A stretch of 64,000 nucleotides of DNA from the NCBI GenBank assembly GCA_015258785.1, contig JABZHP010000001.1:1-64000 (forward strand). The letters are read 5' to 3'. The translations under genes were made by a program, and so were the position numbers. Position 1 is the stretch's first letter. Every line of letters starts with the position of its first letter. This document shows positions 34,140 through 44,326 of the stretch, piece by piece. The notes under the pieces were generated by a model. That model did not search any database. It was not told the origin of the DNA and worked only from the letters and a program-made list of their open reading frames with translations. Origin of the DNA: Atopobium sp. (GTDB taxonomy: Bacteria > Actinomycetota > Coriobacteriia > Coriobacteriales > Atopobiaceae).

Positions 34140-36065
34140 GTGTCTATTATCGAAGTTCAATCTGTGTCATATAGCTATCCAGATAGCTCAGCACGCGCTC
34201 TGAATGAACTTTCTCTGAGCGTTCAGGAGGGTGACTTTGTAGGTATTGTTGGCCCTTCTGGTGCAGGTAAGTCTACGCTTGCTCTTGCACTCTCTGGTGC
34301 CATTCCACATCACTTTAGAGGTAATTTCTTTGGCAAGATTCTTGTCTCTGGAATGGATACCTGTACGGTTGCCTTAACTGATATCTCTAAGATTGTGGGT
34401 TCTGTAACCCAGGATATCAACGCGCAGATGGTTGCTTCAATTGTTGAGGATGAACTTCTCTTTGGCCTTGAGAACTTTGCGGTTCCTCATGCAGAGATTC
34501 CAGAGCGCATTACCTATGCTCTGGAGACAGTTGGTATTGCCAACCTTCGCTTTAGAGAGATTGCTTCTCTTTCTGGTGGACAGAAGCAAAAGGTTGCTAT
34601 AGCAGCACTTTTGGCGCTTCAGCCACAGGTTATGGTGCTTGATGAGCCAACAGCAGCCTTAGATCCAACGTCGTCTGAGTTAATCTTCCAGACGCTTTCA
34701 GAGCTCAACAAAACCAAAGGTATTACGGTTGTGGTAATTGAGCAGAAAGTTGGTCTTCTCGCTAAGTATTGCTCAAAGATTGCCGTTATGGATAAGGGCT
34801 CCATTTGTGCATACGGTAGCGGTGAGGAAGTGTTCTCACAGGTAGATTTGCTGCAAGAGGTTGGTGTTGACGTTCCTCGTTGCGTGCGCGTTTCAAAGGG
34901 TGTCCACGAGCTCTCACATCAGGTGGAATATTCTCATCTACTCAGCGAGGCTGACCAGGCTGTCTGCGATGAAACTGCGCTATCAGTTCAGTTAGCCGCC
35001 AAGCAGCTTGCGTGCTGTGTAGGCGCTTTCCAGCATCGCAGCATTTCCCTTACAGAGGACTCTCAACCATTAGCTACTAATGACGTTGAATTAGCAGGGA
35101 AGACATATCTTCCAAAAATAGATGGCCCTGTGATTGCTGAATCGAGCGGGCCTTTTGACAGAATTGGTGTTCTTCAAGACGCAGAGCAGTCATGCGTTCA
35201 ATCTGTTCTTGACGTTATCGATGCCACCTTCAAATATCAGGATAGTACTGATGGCGTTGAGCGCGTCTCTCTCAGTTTGCATCCTGGCGAGCTTGTGGCA
35301 CTTGTGGGTCAAAACGGCGCAGGTAAAACCACTTTAACTAAGCTGGTTAATGGCCTGTTGCGTCCTCGATCGGGAGACATTCATATTAAGGGCTCTTCAT
35401 GCAAGGATTGGAAGACGTCGCAGATTGCCCAGCATGTCTCAACGCTGTTCCAAAATCCCGATTACCAGATTTGCAAAGAGAGTGTCCTTGAGGAGATTGC
35501 GTTTGGTCTTGAGCTCAAGGCTGTGTCTGCAGAAGATGCTCGCAAGAAAGCGCGTGAAGTAATTGATCGCATGGGGCTTGATGCGGACGCGTCGCCGTTT
35601 ATGCTTTCTCGCGGTCAGCGTCAGATGGTAGCACTTGCTTCTGTGGTTGCCTGCGAGCCAGATATTCTTGTGCTTGATGAGCCAACTTCGGGCCTGGATT
35701 ACAAAGAGTGCATGCAGGTCATGAATATGGTCAAATCACTGTGCGAGAAGGGCTGTGCAGTTCTTATGGTCTGTCATGACATGGAGGTTGTGCTGGACTT
35801 TGCCACAAGAATTGTCGTTATGGCGCATGGCAGCGTGTTAGATGATGGGGAAGTTACACAGATCTTCTCGACAGATGAGGTTTTGAAGGAAGCATATGTT
35901 GAGGCTCCTCAGATGATTCAGCTGTCAAAGCTTGCTGGAGCGCACGTGGATTCATCATTTACTGGGCTTAGCAGTGCTTCAGAGGTGCTTGACGCATTGC
36001 AGCATCAGTTTGAGATTGCTCGTATTGCAGCCACGCTTAATGGTAAGGAGGCTCCTCGTGGGTAG
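34140..36065 (+). CDS. ecfA: Fused two-domain ECF transporter ATPase
   Basis: Two ABC ATPase domains in one chain of 641 residues. Domain 1 (about 1-230): Walker A GPSGAGKST, signature LSGGQKQKVA, Walker B VMVLDEPTAALD. Domain 2 (about 360-600): GQNGAGKTT, signature degenerate as LSRGQRQMVA, Walker B ILVLDEPTSGLD. They are joined by an unusually long linker of about 120 residues. It powers substrate uptake with the S and T components. GTG 34140 is the likely start. The tail beyond domain 2 is of unknown role. Confidence 0.92.
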   Translation: MSIIEVQSVSYSYPDSSARALNELSLSVQEGDFVGIVGPSGAGKSTLALALSGAIPHHFRGNFFGKILVSGMDTCTVALTDISKIVGSVTQDINAQMVASIVEDELLFGLENFAVPHAEIPERITYALETVGIANLRFREIASLSGGQKQKVAIAALLALQPQVMVLDEPTAALDPTSSELIFQTLSELNKTKGITVVVIEQKVGLLAKYCSKIAVMDKGSICAYGSGEEVFSQVDLLQEVGVDVPRCVRVSKGVHELSHQVEYSHLLSEADQAVCDETALSVQLAAKQLACCVGAFQHRSISLTEDSQPLATNDVELAGKTYLPKIDGPVIAESSGPFDRIGVLQDAEQSCVQSVLDVIDATFKYQDSTDGVERVSLSLHPGELVALVGQNGAGKTTLTKLVNGLLRPRSGDIHIKGSSCKDWKTSQIAQHVSTLFQNPDYQICKESVLEEIAFGLELKAVSAEDARKKAREVIDRMGLDADASPFMLSRGQRQMVALASVVACEPDILVLDEPTSGLDYKECMQVMNMVKSLCEKGCAVLMVCHDMEVVLDFATRIVVMAHGSVLDDGEVTQIFSTDEVLKEAYVEAPQMIQLSKLAGAHVDSSFTGLSSASEVLDALQHQFEIARIAATLNGKEAPRG

Positions 36066-36807
36066 TGTTATTGATTACACCGAAGGAACAAGCTTCCTTC
36101 ATAAGGCAAATCCTGTGGCCAAGCTTGTGTTTGCGCTTGAGCTCTTTGTGGCCGCCTTTGCCGCTCAAGGAACGCTTGAGGTGCTTGCAGTGCTCGCGCT
36201 CACTATTTGCGTGGGAGTTGTCTCACAGAATGCTCAGAAGACTTTTAAGCTGGTATTTGGCTTTGCTGTCTTAGGTCTTATCTTGTGTGTTGTACAGACG
36301 CTTGTTGCCCCTGCTGGTCAAACGTTCTTTTTATTCATCACGGTAGGCGGTTTGGAGCGCGGCTTTAACGTTGCCCTAAAAACAATTGCGCTGGCACTGC
36401 CGCTGCTTTCTATGCTCTCGCTTATGCGCGTAGAAGACCTCATGAATGCGCTGGTAGAAGTGGCGCATGTCCCATACCCCTATGCATTTACCATTGCAAC
36501 GGTTTTGCGCTTTGTGCCTGTCTTTGCTTCAGAGATGAACCATATCATGGAGGCTCAGATGGCTCGCGGTGTTGAGTTTGATACCAAAAATCCAATTAAG
36601 AAGCTCCAGCTCACCATGCCTTTGATTGTTCCTTTGCTGGTAAGTTCCGTTAAAAAAGCTGATGCTTCGGCACTTGCGGCTGAGCAGCGAGGATTCTATT
36701 TAAGGAACGCTTCATCTGCATTTAAACGCTATCCTTTGGCTCCATCAGACTTTGCTTTGATGATTTTTGGTGTTGCAGTAATTGTTGTTATCCTCGTGTT
36801 CTCATAA
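36058..36807 (+). CDS. ecfT: ECF transporter T component (transmembrane coupling protein)
   Basis: A 249-residue membrane protein with about five helices that couples ATP hydrolysis to the S component. The two coupling-helix signature segments appear as AQMARGVEFD (A-R-G) near 165 and AEQRGFYLR (A-R-G class) near 215. GTG 36058 overlaps the ecfA stop by 8 bases and is preceded by TAAGGAGG; the frame is open further upstream inside ecfA. It closes the transporter cassette. Confidence 0.9.
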   Translation: MGSVIDYTEGTSFLHKANPVAKLVFALELFVAAFAAQGTLEVLAVLALTICVGVVSQNAQKTFKLVFGFAVLGLILCVVQTLVAPAGQTFFLFITVGGLERGFNVALKTIALALPLLSMLSLMRVEDLMNALVEVAHVPYPYAFTIATVLRFVPVFASEMNHIMEAQMARGVEFDTKNPIKKLQLTMPLIVPLLVSSVKKADASALAAEQRGFYLRNASSAFKRYPLAPSDFALMIFGVAVIVVILVFS

Positions 36808-38325
<1,518 letters not shown>

Positions 38326-38328
38326 AGT

Positions 38329-39015
38329 ATGGCAGCCGATGTCTTAAATAACATGCACCCTGGCCTGCCTCGTTTGGGACAGGATAAAAACCGCACCTAT
38401 CGTCTGGGAATCATGGGTGGAACCTTTGACCCCATTCATAACGGTCACTTGGTAGCCGCTGAGCAGGCATATGATGACCTCGATCTTGATGTTGTTGTCT
38501 TTATGCCTGCTGGTCGCCCTGCGTTCAAACAAAATAAGGGAGTTACCAGGGGAGAAGACCGTTACTCAATGACGCTTCTGGCAACCTCAGATAATCCTCA
38601 TTTTGTTGCTTCTCGTTTTGAGGTGGATTATGAGGGCATCACTTACACCGCTGATACGCTCAGAAGATTGCGTAAGGTATATCCTTCTAACGTTGAATTT
38701 TTCTTTATTACTGGTGCAGATGCAATTGCTGATATTGTCGCCTGGAAAGATGCACAGACCGTAGCTGAGCTTGCTCACTTTGTTGCTGCAACGCGTCCTG
38801 GTTATGAGCTGAGTCGTGCTCAAAAGGTTATTGCTGACTCACCTTATGACTTCAAGGTAACCTATCTTGAGGTTCCCGCACTAGCAATCTCATCAAGCTA
38901 TCTGCGTAGTAGAGTTCAAAATGGTCAGAGCCTCAGATACCTAACTCCCGATTCTGTAACAGGTTACATTCACAAGCATGGGCTTTATGGCGCCGACACA
39001 ACGCCACTCAATTAA
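38329..39015 (+). CDS. nadD: Nicotinate-nucleotide adenylyltransferase
   Basis: Adenylates nicotinate mononucleotide in NAD synthesis. The nucleotidyltransferase signature GIMGGTFDPIHNGHLVAAEQA lies near residue 28, and ISSSYLRSRVQNG near 190 is the second active-site motif. 228 residues, with a longer than usual N-terminal tail of about 25. Starts 3 bases after the obg stop, so coupling is likely. Confidence 0.95.
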   Translation: MAADVLNNMHPGLPRLGQDKNRTYRLGIMGGTFDPIHNGHLVAAEQAYDDLDLDVVVFMPAGRPAFKQNKGVTRGEDRYSMTLLATSDNPHFVASRFEVDYEGITYTADTLRRLRKVYPSNVEFFFITGADAIADIVAWKDAQTVAELAHFVAATRPGYELSRAQKVIADSPYDFKVTYLEVPALAISSSYLRSRVQNGQSLRYLTPDSVTGYIHKHGLYGADTTPLN

Positions 39016-39119
39016 GTGGTCAAGCCAAAGCGACCCGCTGCTCAGATTGACATACGCTCGTATTAGGGCAGTGTCAAACAGGTAGAGCTCAGATTTGATT
39101 CAAAACTTTGTAGGACATA

Positions 39120-39758
39120 ATGGAAAGAACACTTATAGCAAAAGATATTGTCTACACCGCAGAACAACAGGCGCTTATTGATCAGCTTGAGTCTGATTTG
39201 AAGAGTCATATGTATCACAAGAACTCTAAGCGTTTTGCGCATTCTATCTCTGTGGGACATTGTGCAGAAACGCTTGCGCAGGCTTATGGTGCAGATATGT
39301 TGAGCGCTCGCGTTGCAGGTATTTTGCATGATTGGGAGAAACTTCTTCCTGATGCAGAAACCATTGAACTGGCAGAGCGCTTTCGTATCCAGACAGAAGC
39401 TCCTTATCAGAAAATCGTAGGGCTCTTACACGGTCCTCTCGCCGCAAAAACGCTACCAGCCATCTATCCTTGGCTTTCTGAGCAGATTCTCAGCGCCATT
39501 CAGAAGCACACTACGGGTGACCGTCAGATGAGCAAGCTAGACAAAATCTTGTATGCAGCTGATCTTATTGAGCCTCTGCGTCCAAACTTTACATCGGTCG
39601 AAGAAGCAAGAAACGTATATTTACGTGGCGGTTCTCTCAATGAGCTTTATGAGACGGCGTTTTGTAGCGTTATGATGTATGTGATTTCATCAAGGAGTTA
39701 TTTGTATCCAAACTCAATTGCCCTATACAATGAGATGATTGAGAAGACATCTAAGTAG
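39120..39758 (+). CDS. yqeK: YqeK-family HD phosphohydrolase
   Basis: Symmetrical Ap4A hydrolase family. The metal-binding HD motif is spread over KRFAHSISVG, ILHDWEK (HD near residue 72), HGPLAA near 104 and KHTTG near 124, plus LYAADLIEPLRP near 142. 212 residues. It sits between nadD and rsfS, the usual order. The ribosome site before ATG 39120 is weak (TAGGAC). Confidence 0.9.
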   Translation: MERTLIAKDIVYTAEQQALIDQLESDLKSHMYHKNSKRFAHSISVGHCAETLAQAYGADMLSARVAGILHDWEKLLPDAETIELAERFRIQTEAPYQKIVGLLHGPLAAKTLPAIYPWLSEQILSAIQKHTTGDRQMSKLDKILYAADLIEPLRPNFTSVEEARNVYLRGGSLNELYETAFCSVMMYVISSRSYLYPNSIALYNEMIEKTSK

Positions 39759-39787
39759 CCTGGCTACATGAGAAAACGGAGAAATAC

Positions 39788-40264
39788 ATGGCTGTAACTT
39801 CACTTGAGCTTGCAAAGACTGCTGCAATTGCTGCAGATCAGAAGAAAGCTGAAGATATTCTTGTGCTTGACCTCACTGGTCTCAGTGACGTTTGCGATTA
39901 TTTTGTTATCTGCACTGGTGGAAATGCTCGTTTAGCTGACGCTATTGTTGATGAGGTTCGCGAGAAGGTCACGGCAAACTGTGGCATTCGTCCAATTTCT
40001 ACTGAGGGTCGTGACGGTCTTAATTGGATTCTTATTGATTACGGTTCAGTTGTTGTTCACGTATTCCAGCCTGAGGTAAGGTCCTACTATCGTCTTGAGC
40101 GACTTTGGGCAGATGCTCCTCGTGTAGAGCTGGATATTGAGGGCGCTATGACTTCTGAGATTCCTTATGCTGATCTTCCAGAGGATGCTTTGGCTCCAGC
40201 CTTTGAGCTTTCCGAGGATGACTTGGTAGACAATCTTCCAGAATCTGCTGATCCTACTGAGTAG
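39788..40264 (+). CDS. rsfS: Ribosomal silencing factor RsfS
   Basis: Binds ribosomal protein L14 and blocks subunit joining during starvation. Core signatures: DILVLDLTGLSDVCDYFVICTGGN, the EGRDGLNWILIDYGSVVVHVF segment and YRLERLWADAP. 158 residues, about 40 longer than the minimal form through an acidic tail. It is the last gene of the obg run, only 10 bases from the convergent dinB, whose coding region contains its terminator. Confidence 0.94.
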   Translation: MAVTSLELAKTAAIAADQKKAEDILVLDLTGLSDVCDYFVICTGGNARLADAIVDEVREKVTANCGIRPISTEGRDGLNWILIDYGSVVVHVFQPEVRSYYRLERLWADAPRVELDIEGAMTSEIPYADLPEDALAPAFELSEDDLVDNLPESADPTE

Positions 40265-40274
40265 TTTTGGTGTA

Positions 40275-41609
40275 CTAGATTTGTTCGTTTTTGCCTGTAG
40301 GCATAGTGTCTGAGACGCGATGCTCAAAGCGTAGGTCTCTACCGTACTGCACAGCATCAGCGCCAAATTTATCTTTGAGTTTATCGGTTACCTCGGAGAG
40401 ATGACGTAAGTCACTCCGAGGTTTCTTTTTTGTTGTAGGCCCAGGGGCTGCAACGTCAAACGTAGCTTCATATTTGTCAAAAAGTGACTCTTGCACTGGT
40501 TTGGCATGCTCCTCATCTGTAAATGAGCTAATGCCAACGCCAAGCAGTCTTACTGGCTGACCTTCTTTCCAAATGGATGAAAGAAGACCAACGGCAATCT
40601 CTGCAAAGAGGTGCTCATCGTCAGTTGGAGTAGACATTCTTTTTTGAGCGGTATGAGACTCTGTTGCAGAGGCTTTTACCTTAAGCGTTACGGTATAACC
40701 TTGTAACTGTTTGCGGCGAAGACGTCTGCCTACAACACCAGAAATATGTCTGATGGCTTCTTCTATTTCTTGTTTATCAAACAAATCTGTTTCAAAGGTT
40801 CTCTCGTTAGAAACAGACTTAACGTCACGAGGCTGGGCAGCTTCATGAACTTCAGAGACTTCTTTTCCTTGCGCGCGCAAAATCATTTTTGAGGCAGTAT
40901 TGCCTACAAGGGAAGTGAGATACGTTGCATCTGCTCTTGAGAGCTCTCCAAGCGTTTTGATTCCCTGTTGATGAAGTGTCTTTGCCATAGCAGGACCAAT
41001 ACCACTCATTGCTTCAATGGGCAGTGGCGCCAGAAAGCGACCTTCTGTACCAGGAAACACCGCAGTAAGACCGCGAGGCTTTTCTTGCTCAGAGGCAATC
41101 TTAGCAATTGTCTTGTTTGTTCCCAGACCAATGGAACAGGTAACACCTAGCGCAGCAACTTTCTTTTGTATGCGCTTACAGATCTCCAAAGGATTTTCTT
41201 TAGAGAATCTGCCTGGAGTGATGTCAAAAAATGCCTCATCAATAGAAACCTGCTCAACAAGGGGAGTCTCATCTTTGAGAAAACCCATAACAAGAGCACT
41301 CATTTCAGAGTATCTGTCATAACGTCCTGAAGTCCAAATTGCTTGCGGACAGAGCCTTACTGCAGTAGCTGAAGGCATGGCAGAATGAACGCCAAACTTC
41401 CTTGCTTCATAAGAGGCGGTTGAAACAACTCCTCGTTTTTGAGGAGAACCTCCTACAATTACTGGTTTTCCGCGCCACTCAGGATGATCAAGTTGTTCTA
41501 CGGACGCAAAGAACGCATCAAGATCTAGAAGGCCGATGGCTTTACCATGCCACTCAAAATCACACGATTTACGTGCGTTTTTATCTGATATGTCCTTTGA
41601 TGTTTCCAT
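40275..41609 (-). CDS. dinB: DNA polymerase IV (Y-family)
   Basis: Error-prone lesion-bypass polymerase. The catalytic carboxylates are in [14 protein letters not shown] (residues about 25-35) and [12 protein letters not shown] near 115; helix-hairpin-helix and little-finger regions follow. ATG 41609 is chosen: it gives 444 residues starting 26 before the first catalytic motif and leaves a LexA-like box and promoter just upstream, whereas the ATG at 41657 would place both inside the gene. There is no ribosome binding site, and the predicted -10 is only about 8 bases away, so the mRNA may be leaderless. No clear beta-clamp motif was checked. Confidence 0.92.
   Translation of the reverse strand: METSKDISDKNARKSCDFEWHGKAIGLLDLDAFFASVEQLDHPEWRGKPVIVGGSPQKRGVVSTASYEARKFGVHSAMPSATAVRLCPQAIWTSGRYDRYSEMSALVMGFLKDETPLVEQVSIDEAFFDITPGRFSKENPLEICKRIQKKVAALGVTCSIGLGTNKTIAKIASEQEKPRGLTAVFPGTEGRFLAPLPIEAMSGIGPAMAKTLHQQGIKTLGELSRADATYLTSLVGNTASKMILRAQGKEVSEVHEAAQPRDVKSVSNERTFETDLFDKQEIEEAIRHISGVVGRRLRRKQLQGYTVTLKVKASATESHTAQKRMSTPTDDEHLFAEIAVGLLSSIWKEGQPVRLLGVGISSFTDEEHAKPVQESLFDKYEATFDVAAPGPTTKKKPRSDLRHLSEVTDKLKDKFGADAVQYGRDLRFEHRVSDTMPTGKNEQI
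40390..40429 (+). terminator. Terminator of the obg-rsfS run, embedded in antisense dinB
   Basis: ACCTCGGAG (40390-40398) pairs perfectly with CTCCGAGGT (40414-40422), 15-base loop, followed by TTCTTTTTT on the plus strand. It lies 125 bases beyond the rsfS stop, inside the convergent dinB coding region. Confidence 0.75.
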
Positions 41610-41615
41610 AGAAAT

Positions 41616-41651
41616 AGTGTATACTTTTTGTACAAATAGAACAAGTGTTTC
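41616..41651 (-). promoter_or_regulatory. LexA (SOS) box and promoter of dinB
   Basis: AGAACAAGTGTTTC at 41638-41651 (plus strand) fits the gram-positive LexA consensus CGAACRNRYGTTYC at 13 of 14 positions. A minus-strand TATACA -10 box (about 41623-41618) follows, so the box overlaps the -35 region as an operator should. dinB is a classic SOS gene. Confidence 0.65.
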
Positions 41652-41689
41652 ATACATAAATTACGAGTACTTTTTGAAGAGAGCAAATT

Positions 41690-41790
41690 TATACTTTTCG
41701 AGGTTAATGCGTTGTTGTACACTTGTAACCCGATTTGTGGCTTTGCGGTGCAGCCCATCTAACATCCGAGGCACCGCTCGTATGGAGGAG
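41690..41790 (+). promoter_or_regulatory. rpsP promoter -10 and leader hairpin
   Basis: TATACT at 41690-41695 is a good -10 box, with a poor -35. The leader has a perfect 7-bp hairpin, GCGGTGC (41745-41751) with GCACCGC (41771-41777), 19-base loop, ending just before the GGAGGAG ribosome site at 41784-41790. Confidence 0.45.
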
Positions 41791-41796
41791 TTTTCA

Positions 41797-42165
41797 TTGG
41801 CAGTTAAGATTCGTCTGGCCCGTCACGGTGCCAAGAAGCGTCCGTACTATCGCGTAGTTGTCGCTGATGGTCGTATGCCTCGCGATGGTCGTTACATTGA
41901 AGAAGTCGGTCGTTATAACCCACTGACTAGCCCAAAGACGATTGATATCAACCTCGAGAAGGTTGATGAGTGGGTAGCAAAGGGCGCTCAGCCAACAAGC
42001 GCAGTTTCTCACCTCATTGAGATCGCTCGTACTGGTGCTCCAGTTGCAGAGAAGAAGACCAAGCTCTCCAAGAAGGCACAGGCAAAGGCTGCTGCAGCTG
42101 CAGAGGCTGCTGCTGAGGCTGCTGCCGCAGCTGCTGAGGAGTCCGAGGCTCCAGAGGCTGAGTAA
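41797..42165 (+). CDS. rpsP: 30S ribosomal protein S16
   Basis: Small-subunit protein with the universal start [26 protein letters not shown] 41797 is chosen: GGAGGAG lies 6 bases upstream and the product then begins exactly where S16 normally does; an ATG five codons earlier overlaps the ribosome site. 122 residues, with a C-terminal Ala/Glu-rich extension of about 30 residues beyond the S16 core. First gene of rpsP-khpA-rimM-trmD-lepB. Confidence 0.95.
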   Translation: MAVKIRLARHGAKKRPYYRVVVADGRMPRDGRYIEEVGRYNPLTSPKTIDINLEKVDEWVAKGAQPTSAVSHLIEIARTGAPVAEKKTKLSKKAQAKAAAAAEAAAEAAAAAAEESEAPEAE

Positions 42166-42168
42166 ATC

Positions 42169-42471
42169 GTGTCTGAATTCACAGAGCCCACTGAGGTAGA
42201 CGCTGTCGATCAAGACATTCAGGAGATGCCTTCTGACAAGGTAGCTGACCTTGTTGAGTACATCGTTTGTGGTCTTGTCGATAATGAAGATGCTGTTGCA
42301 CTCGACGTCACCGATCGCGAGGATGGAGCCTTAATTGAGGTTTCTTGCTCTGAGGAAGACGCTGGACGTGTCATCGGCCGCAAGGGTAGAACCATTAAGG
42401 CTATTCGTACTTTGGCTCGTGCTCTTGGCCAGCGTGTTGGCACCTCTGTTGATGTCGAGGTTGTAGGCTAA
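42169..42471 (+). CDS. khpA: KH-domain RNA-binding protein KhpA
   Basis: Small RNA chaperone. The KH motif GRKGRTIKAIRTLARALG (GxxG loop) lies near residue 67. 100 residues, with an acidic N-terminal extension of about 20 over the usual 75-80. GTG 42169 lies 3 bases after the rpsP stop. The rpsP-khpA-rimM-trmD order is conserved widely in gram-positive bacteria. Confidence 0.92.
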   Translation: MSEFTEPTEVDAVDQDIQEMPSDKVADLVEYIVCGLVDNEDAVALDVTDREDGALIEVSCSEEDAGRVIGRKGRTIKAIRTLARALGQRVGTSVDVEVVG

Positions 42472-42473
42472 TT

Positions 42474-42995
42474 TTGCGTAAACACTGGCGAGCAATTGCT
42501 CAAATTGTTAAAACGCATGGTAAAAGAGGGGAGGTTGTGACGGTTCCCGTTCACAGCCTTCCTTCTCTTATAGCTGATGGCATGACAGTTGTTCCTGTTC
42601 CGCCTGCGCTTAAGGGCCCTAGAGAGTTCTCAGTTGTCTCTGTTGAGTCAGATGATAGAGAAGGTAGTCTTGTCACTTTTGAAGATGTAACTACCATCTC
42701 TGATGCAGAAGAGCTTGTTGGTAAAACGCTTCTGGTAGAAGAAGATTGTCTTCCAGAAAACTTTGGTCTGGTAAATGTTTCTCTACTTGTGGGTAGAGAA
42801 GTACGTGATACAGAACATGGTTCTCTGGGTGAAATTACAGAGGTTCTTGTTGGACCTACACAAAATGTGTGGGTCATTGAGGGGCCTTTTGGACAGGTGC
42901 TGATGCCTGCCGTGGATGAATTTATCAAAGAGGCTCCAGCCGAGGGCTCCATTACCGTCTCAATTCCTCAGGGCCTTCTTAGGTTAGGTGAGTAG
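42474..42995 (+). CDS. rimM: 16S rRNA processing protein RimM
   Basis: Binds S19 and assists 30S head maturation. N-terminal barrel IAQIVKTHGKRGEVVTVP, then the LVGKTLLVEE segment and a PRC-barrel C-terminal domain with GSLGEITEVLVGPTQNVWVI and LMPAVDEFI. 173 residues. TTG 42474 start, 2 bases after the khpA stop, without a strong ribosome site of its own, so coupling is likely. Confidence 0.93.
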   Translation: MRKHWRAIAQIVKTHGKRGEVVTVPVHSLPSLIADGMTVVPVPPALKGPREFSVVSVESDDREGSLVTFEDVTTISDAEELVGKTLLVEEDCLPENFGLVNVSLLVGREVRDTEHGSLGEITEVLVGPTQNVWVIEGPFGQVLMPAVDEFIKEAPAEGSITVSIPQGLLRLGE

Positions 42996-42996
42996 C

Positions 42997-43746
42997 ATGC
43001 GTCTAGAAACGCTCTCAGTATTTCCTGAGGTCTTCTCGCCCTATTTAAATGCTTCTATTATGGGCAGAGCCCAGAAGGCAAACATTTTTGAGTTCTATGC
43101 GCATGACTTGCGTGACTGGACGCATGATAGGCATCGTACGGTAGATGATGCTCCTTTTGGTGGTGGACAAGGCATGCTTATGAAGCCTGCTCCCATTTTT
43201 GAGGCAGTTCGTGAGATTTCTGATCAAGCGGAACCTAAGCCCCACGTGGTGTTTTTCTCGCCAGTTGGTAGGCCGTATTCTCAGGCTATTGCCCAAGAGT
43301 TTGCTCAAAAGGAGCGCATTCTGTTTGTTTGTGGTCGCTATGAGGGCATGGACGAGCGTGTCTATGAGCTGGCAGATGACGTTATTTCTCTGGGAGATTA
43401 CGTGCTGACGGGCGGAGAGCTGCCTGCGCTTACCGTGATTGACTCGGTTGTGCGCTTGCTTCCTGGTGCGCTTGGCGATGAGATGAGCTCGCAGGATGAG
43501 TCCTTCTCTGACGATGGTCTTCTTGAGTATGCTCAGTACACGCGACCAGCAAATTTTGAGGGGCGAGAAGTTCCGTCTGTGCTTCTATCTGGAGACCACG
43601 GAGCGGTTGCAATCTGGAGACGACAATCTGCACTTGCTCGCACTCGTGCATGGCGTCCAGACCTTTTAGAGAGCGCTCAGCTCACAGAGAAGGACAGAGT
43701 GTATTTAGCAGAGCTTGATCAACAATCAGGTGATAATGATGAGTAG
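42997..43746 (+). CDS. trmD: tRNA (guanine-37-N1)-methyltransferase
   Basis: Methylates G37 of tRNAs to prevent frameshifting. SPOUT-knot signatures: DDAPFGGGQGMLMKPAPIF near 52, FVCGRYEGMDERV near 110 and SLGDYVLTGGELPAL near 130. ATG 42997 gives 249 residues starting MRLETLSVFPE, the standard TrmD start; a GTG three codons earlier is possible. It overlaps lepB by 11 bases and holds three copies of the window motif core (43033, 43254, 43562). Confidence 0.95.
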   Translation: MRLETLSVFPEVFSPYLNASIMGRAQKANIFEFYAHDLRDWTHDRHRTVDDAPFGGGQGMLMKPAPIFEAVREISDQAEPKPHVVFFSPVGRPYSQAIAQEFAQKERILFVCGRYEGMDERVYELADDVISLGDYVLTGGELPALTVIDSVVRLLPGALGDEMSSQDESFSDDGLLEYAQYTRPANFEGREVPSVLLSGDHGAVAIWRRQSALARTRAWRPDLLESAQLTEKDRVYLAELDQQSGDNDE

Positions 43747-44293
43747 TGGACATTCCAAAGTACTTGAAATTTTTGAATACCTGGTAATTGTTGCGGTTGC
43801 CGTTGCGTTGGCATTTTTTATCAGGACTTTTGTTGCTGAGGTGTATGAGGTTCCAACAGGGTCCATGCTCAATACCATCCAGCTGGGGGATCGTTTGGTA
43901 GGAGAGAAGCTTACCTATCGTTTTGGCGGTACTCCGCAAGCGGGTGATGTGGTTACTTTTACCAGTCCTCAGAATCCCGATACGCTTTTAGTTAAGCGCG
44001 TCATTGCTACAGCAGGTCAAACGGTAGATTTGCGCGACGGTGCTGTGTATGTTGACGGTCATCTTATGGACGAGCCTTACACTGAAGGCAAGCCAACCTA
44101 TTCTCTTGCGGATCGCAACGGTGCCGTAATTCAGAATTATCCGTATACTGTTCCTGCAGGTCATATTTTTGTTATGGGGGATAACAGAACAAACTCGCTG
44201 GATTCCAGATATTTTGGAGCTGTTGCGGTTTCTACCGTGACCTCTAAGGCAATGTTTATTTTCTGGCCCTTTGACCATGCTCGCGGGCTATAG
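43736..44293 (+). CDS. lepB: Signal peptidase I
   Basis: Membrane serine protease that removes signal peptides. One N-terminal transmembrane helix (about 12-30) is followed by the Ser43 motif PTGSM, the Lys87 motif LLVKRVIA and GDNRTNSLDSRYFG. ATG-ATG at 43736/43739 follows AGGTGA and overlaps trmD. 185 residues, typical of gram-positive type I enzymes. Confidence 0.94.
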   Translation: MMSSGHSKVLEIFEYLVIVAVAVALAFFIRTFVAEVYEVPTGSMLNTIQLGDRLVGEKLTYRFGGTPQAGDVVTFTSPQNPDTLLVKRVIATAGQTVDLRDGAVYVDGHLMDEPYTEGKPTYSLADRNGAVIQNYPYTVPAGHIFVMGDNRTNSLDSRYFGAVAVSTVTSKAMFIFWPFDHARGL

Positions 44294-44326
44294 TACTTAC
44301 GTCGGACATTTGAGAGAAAGAACATC

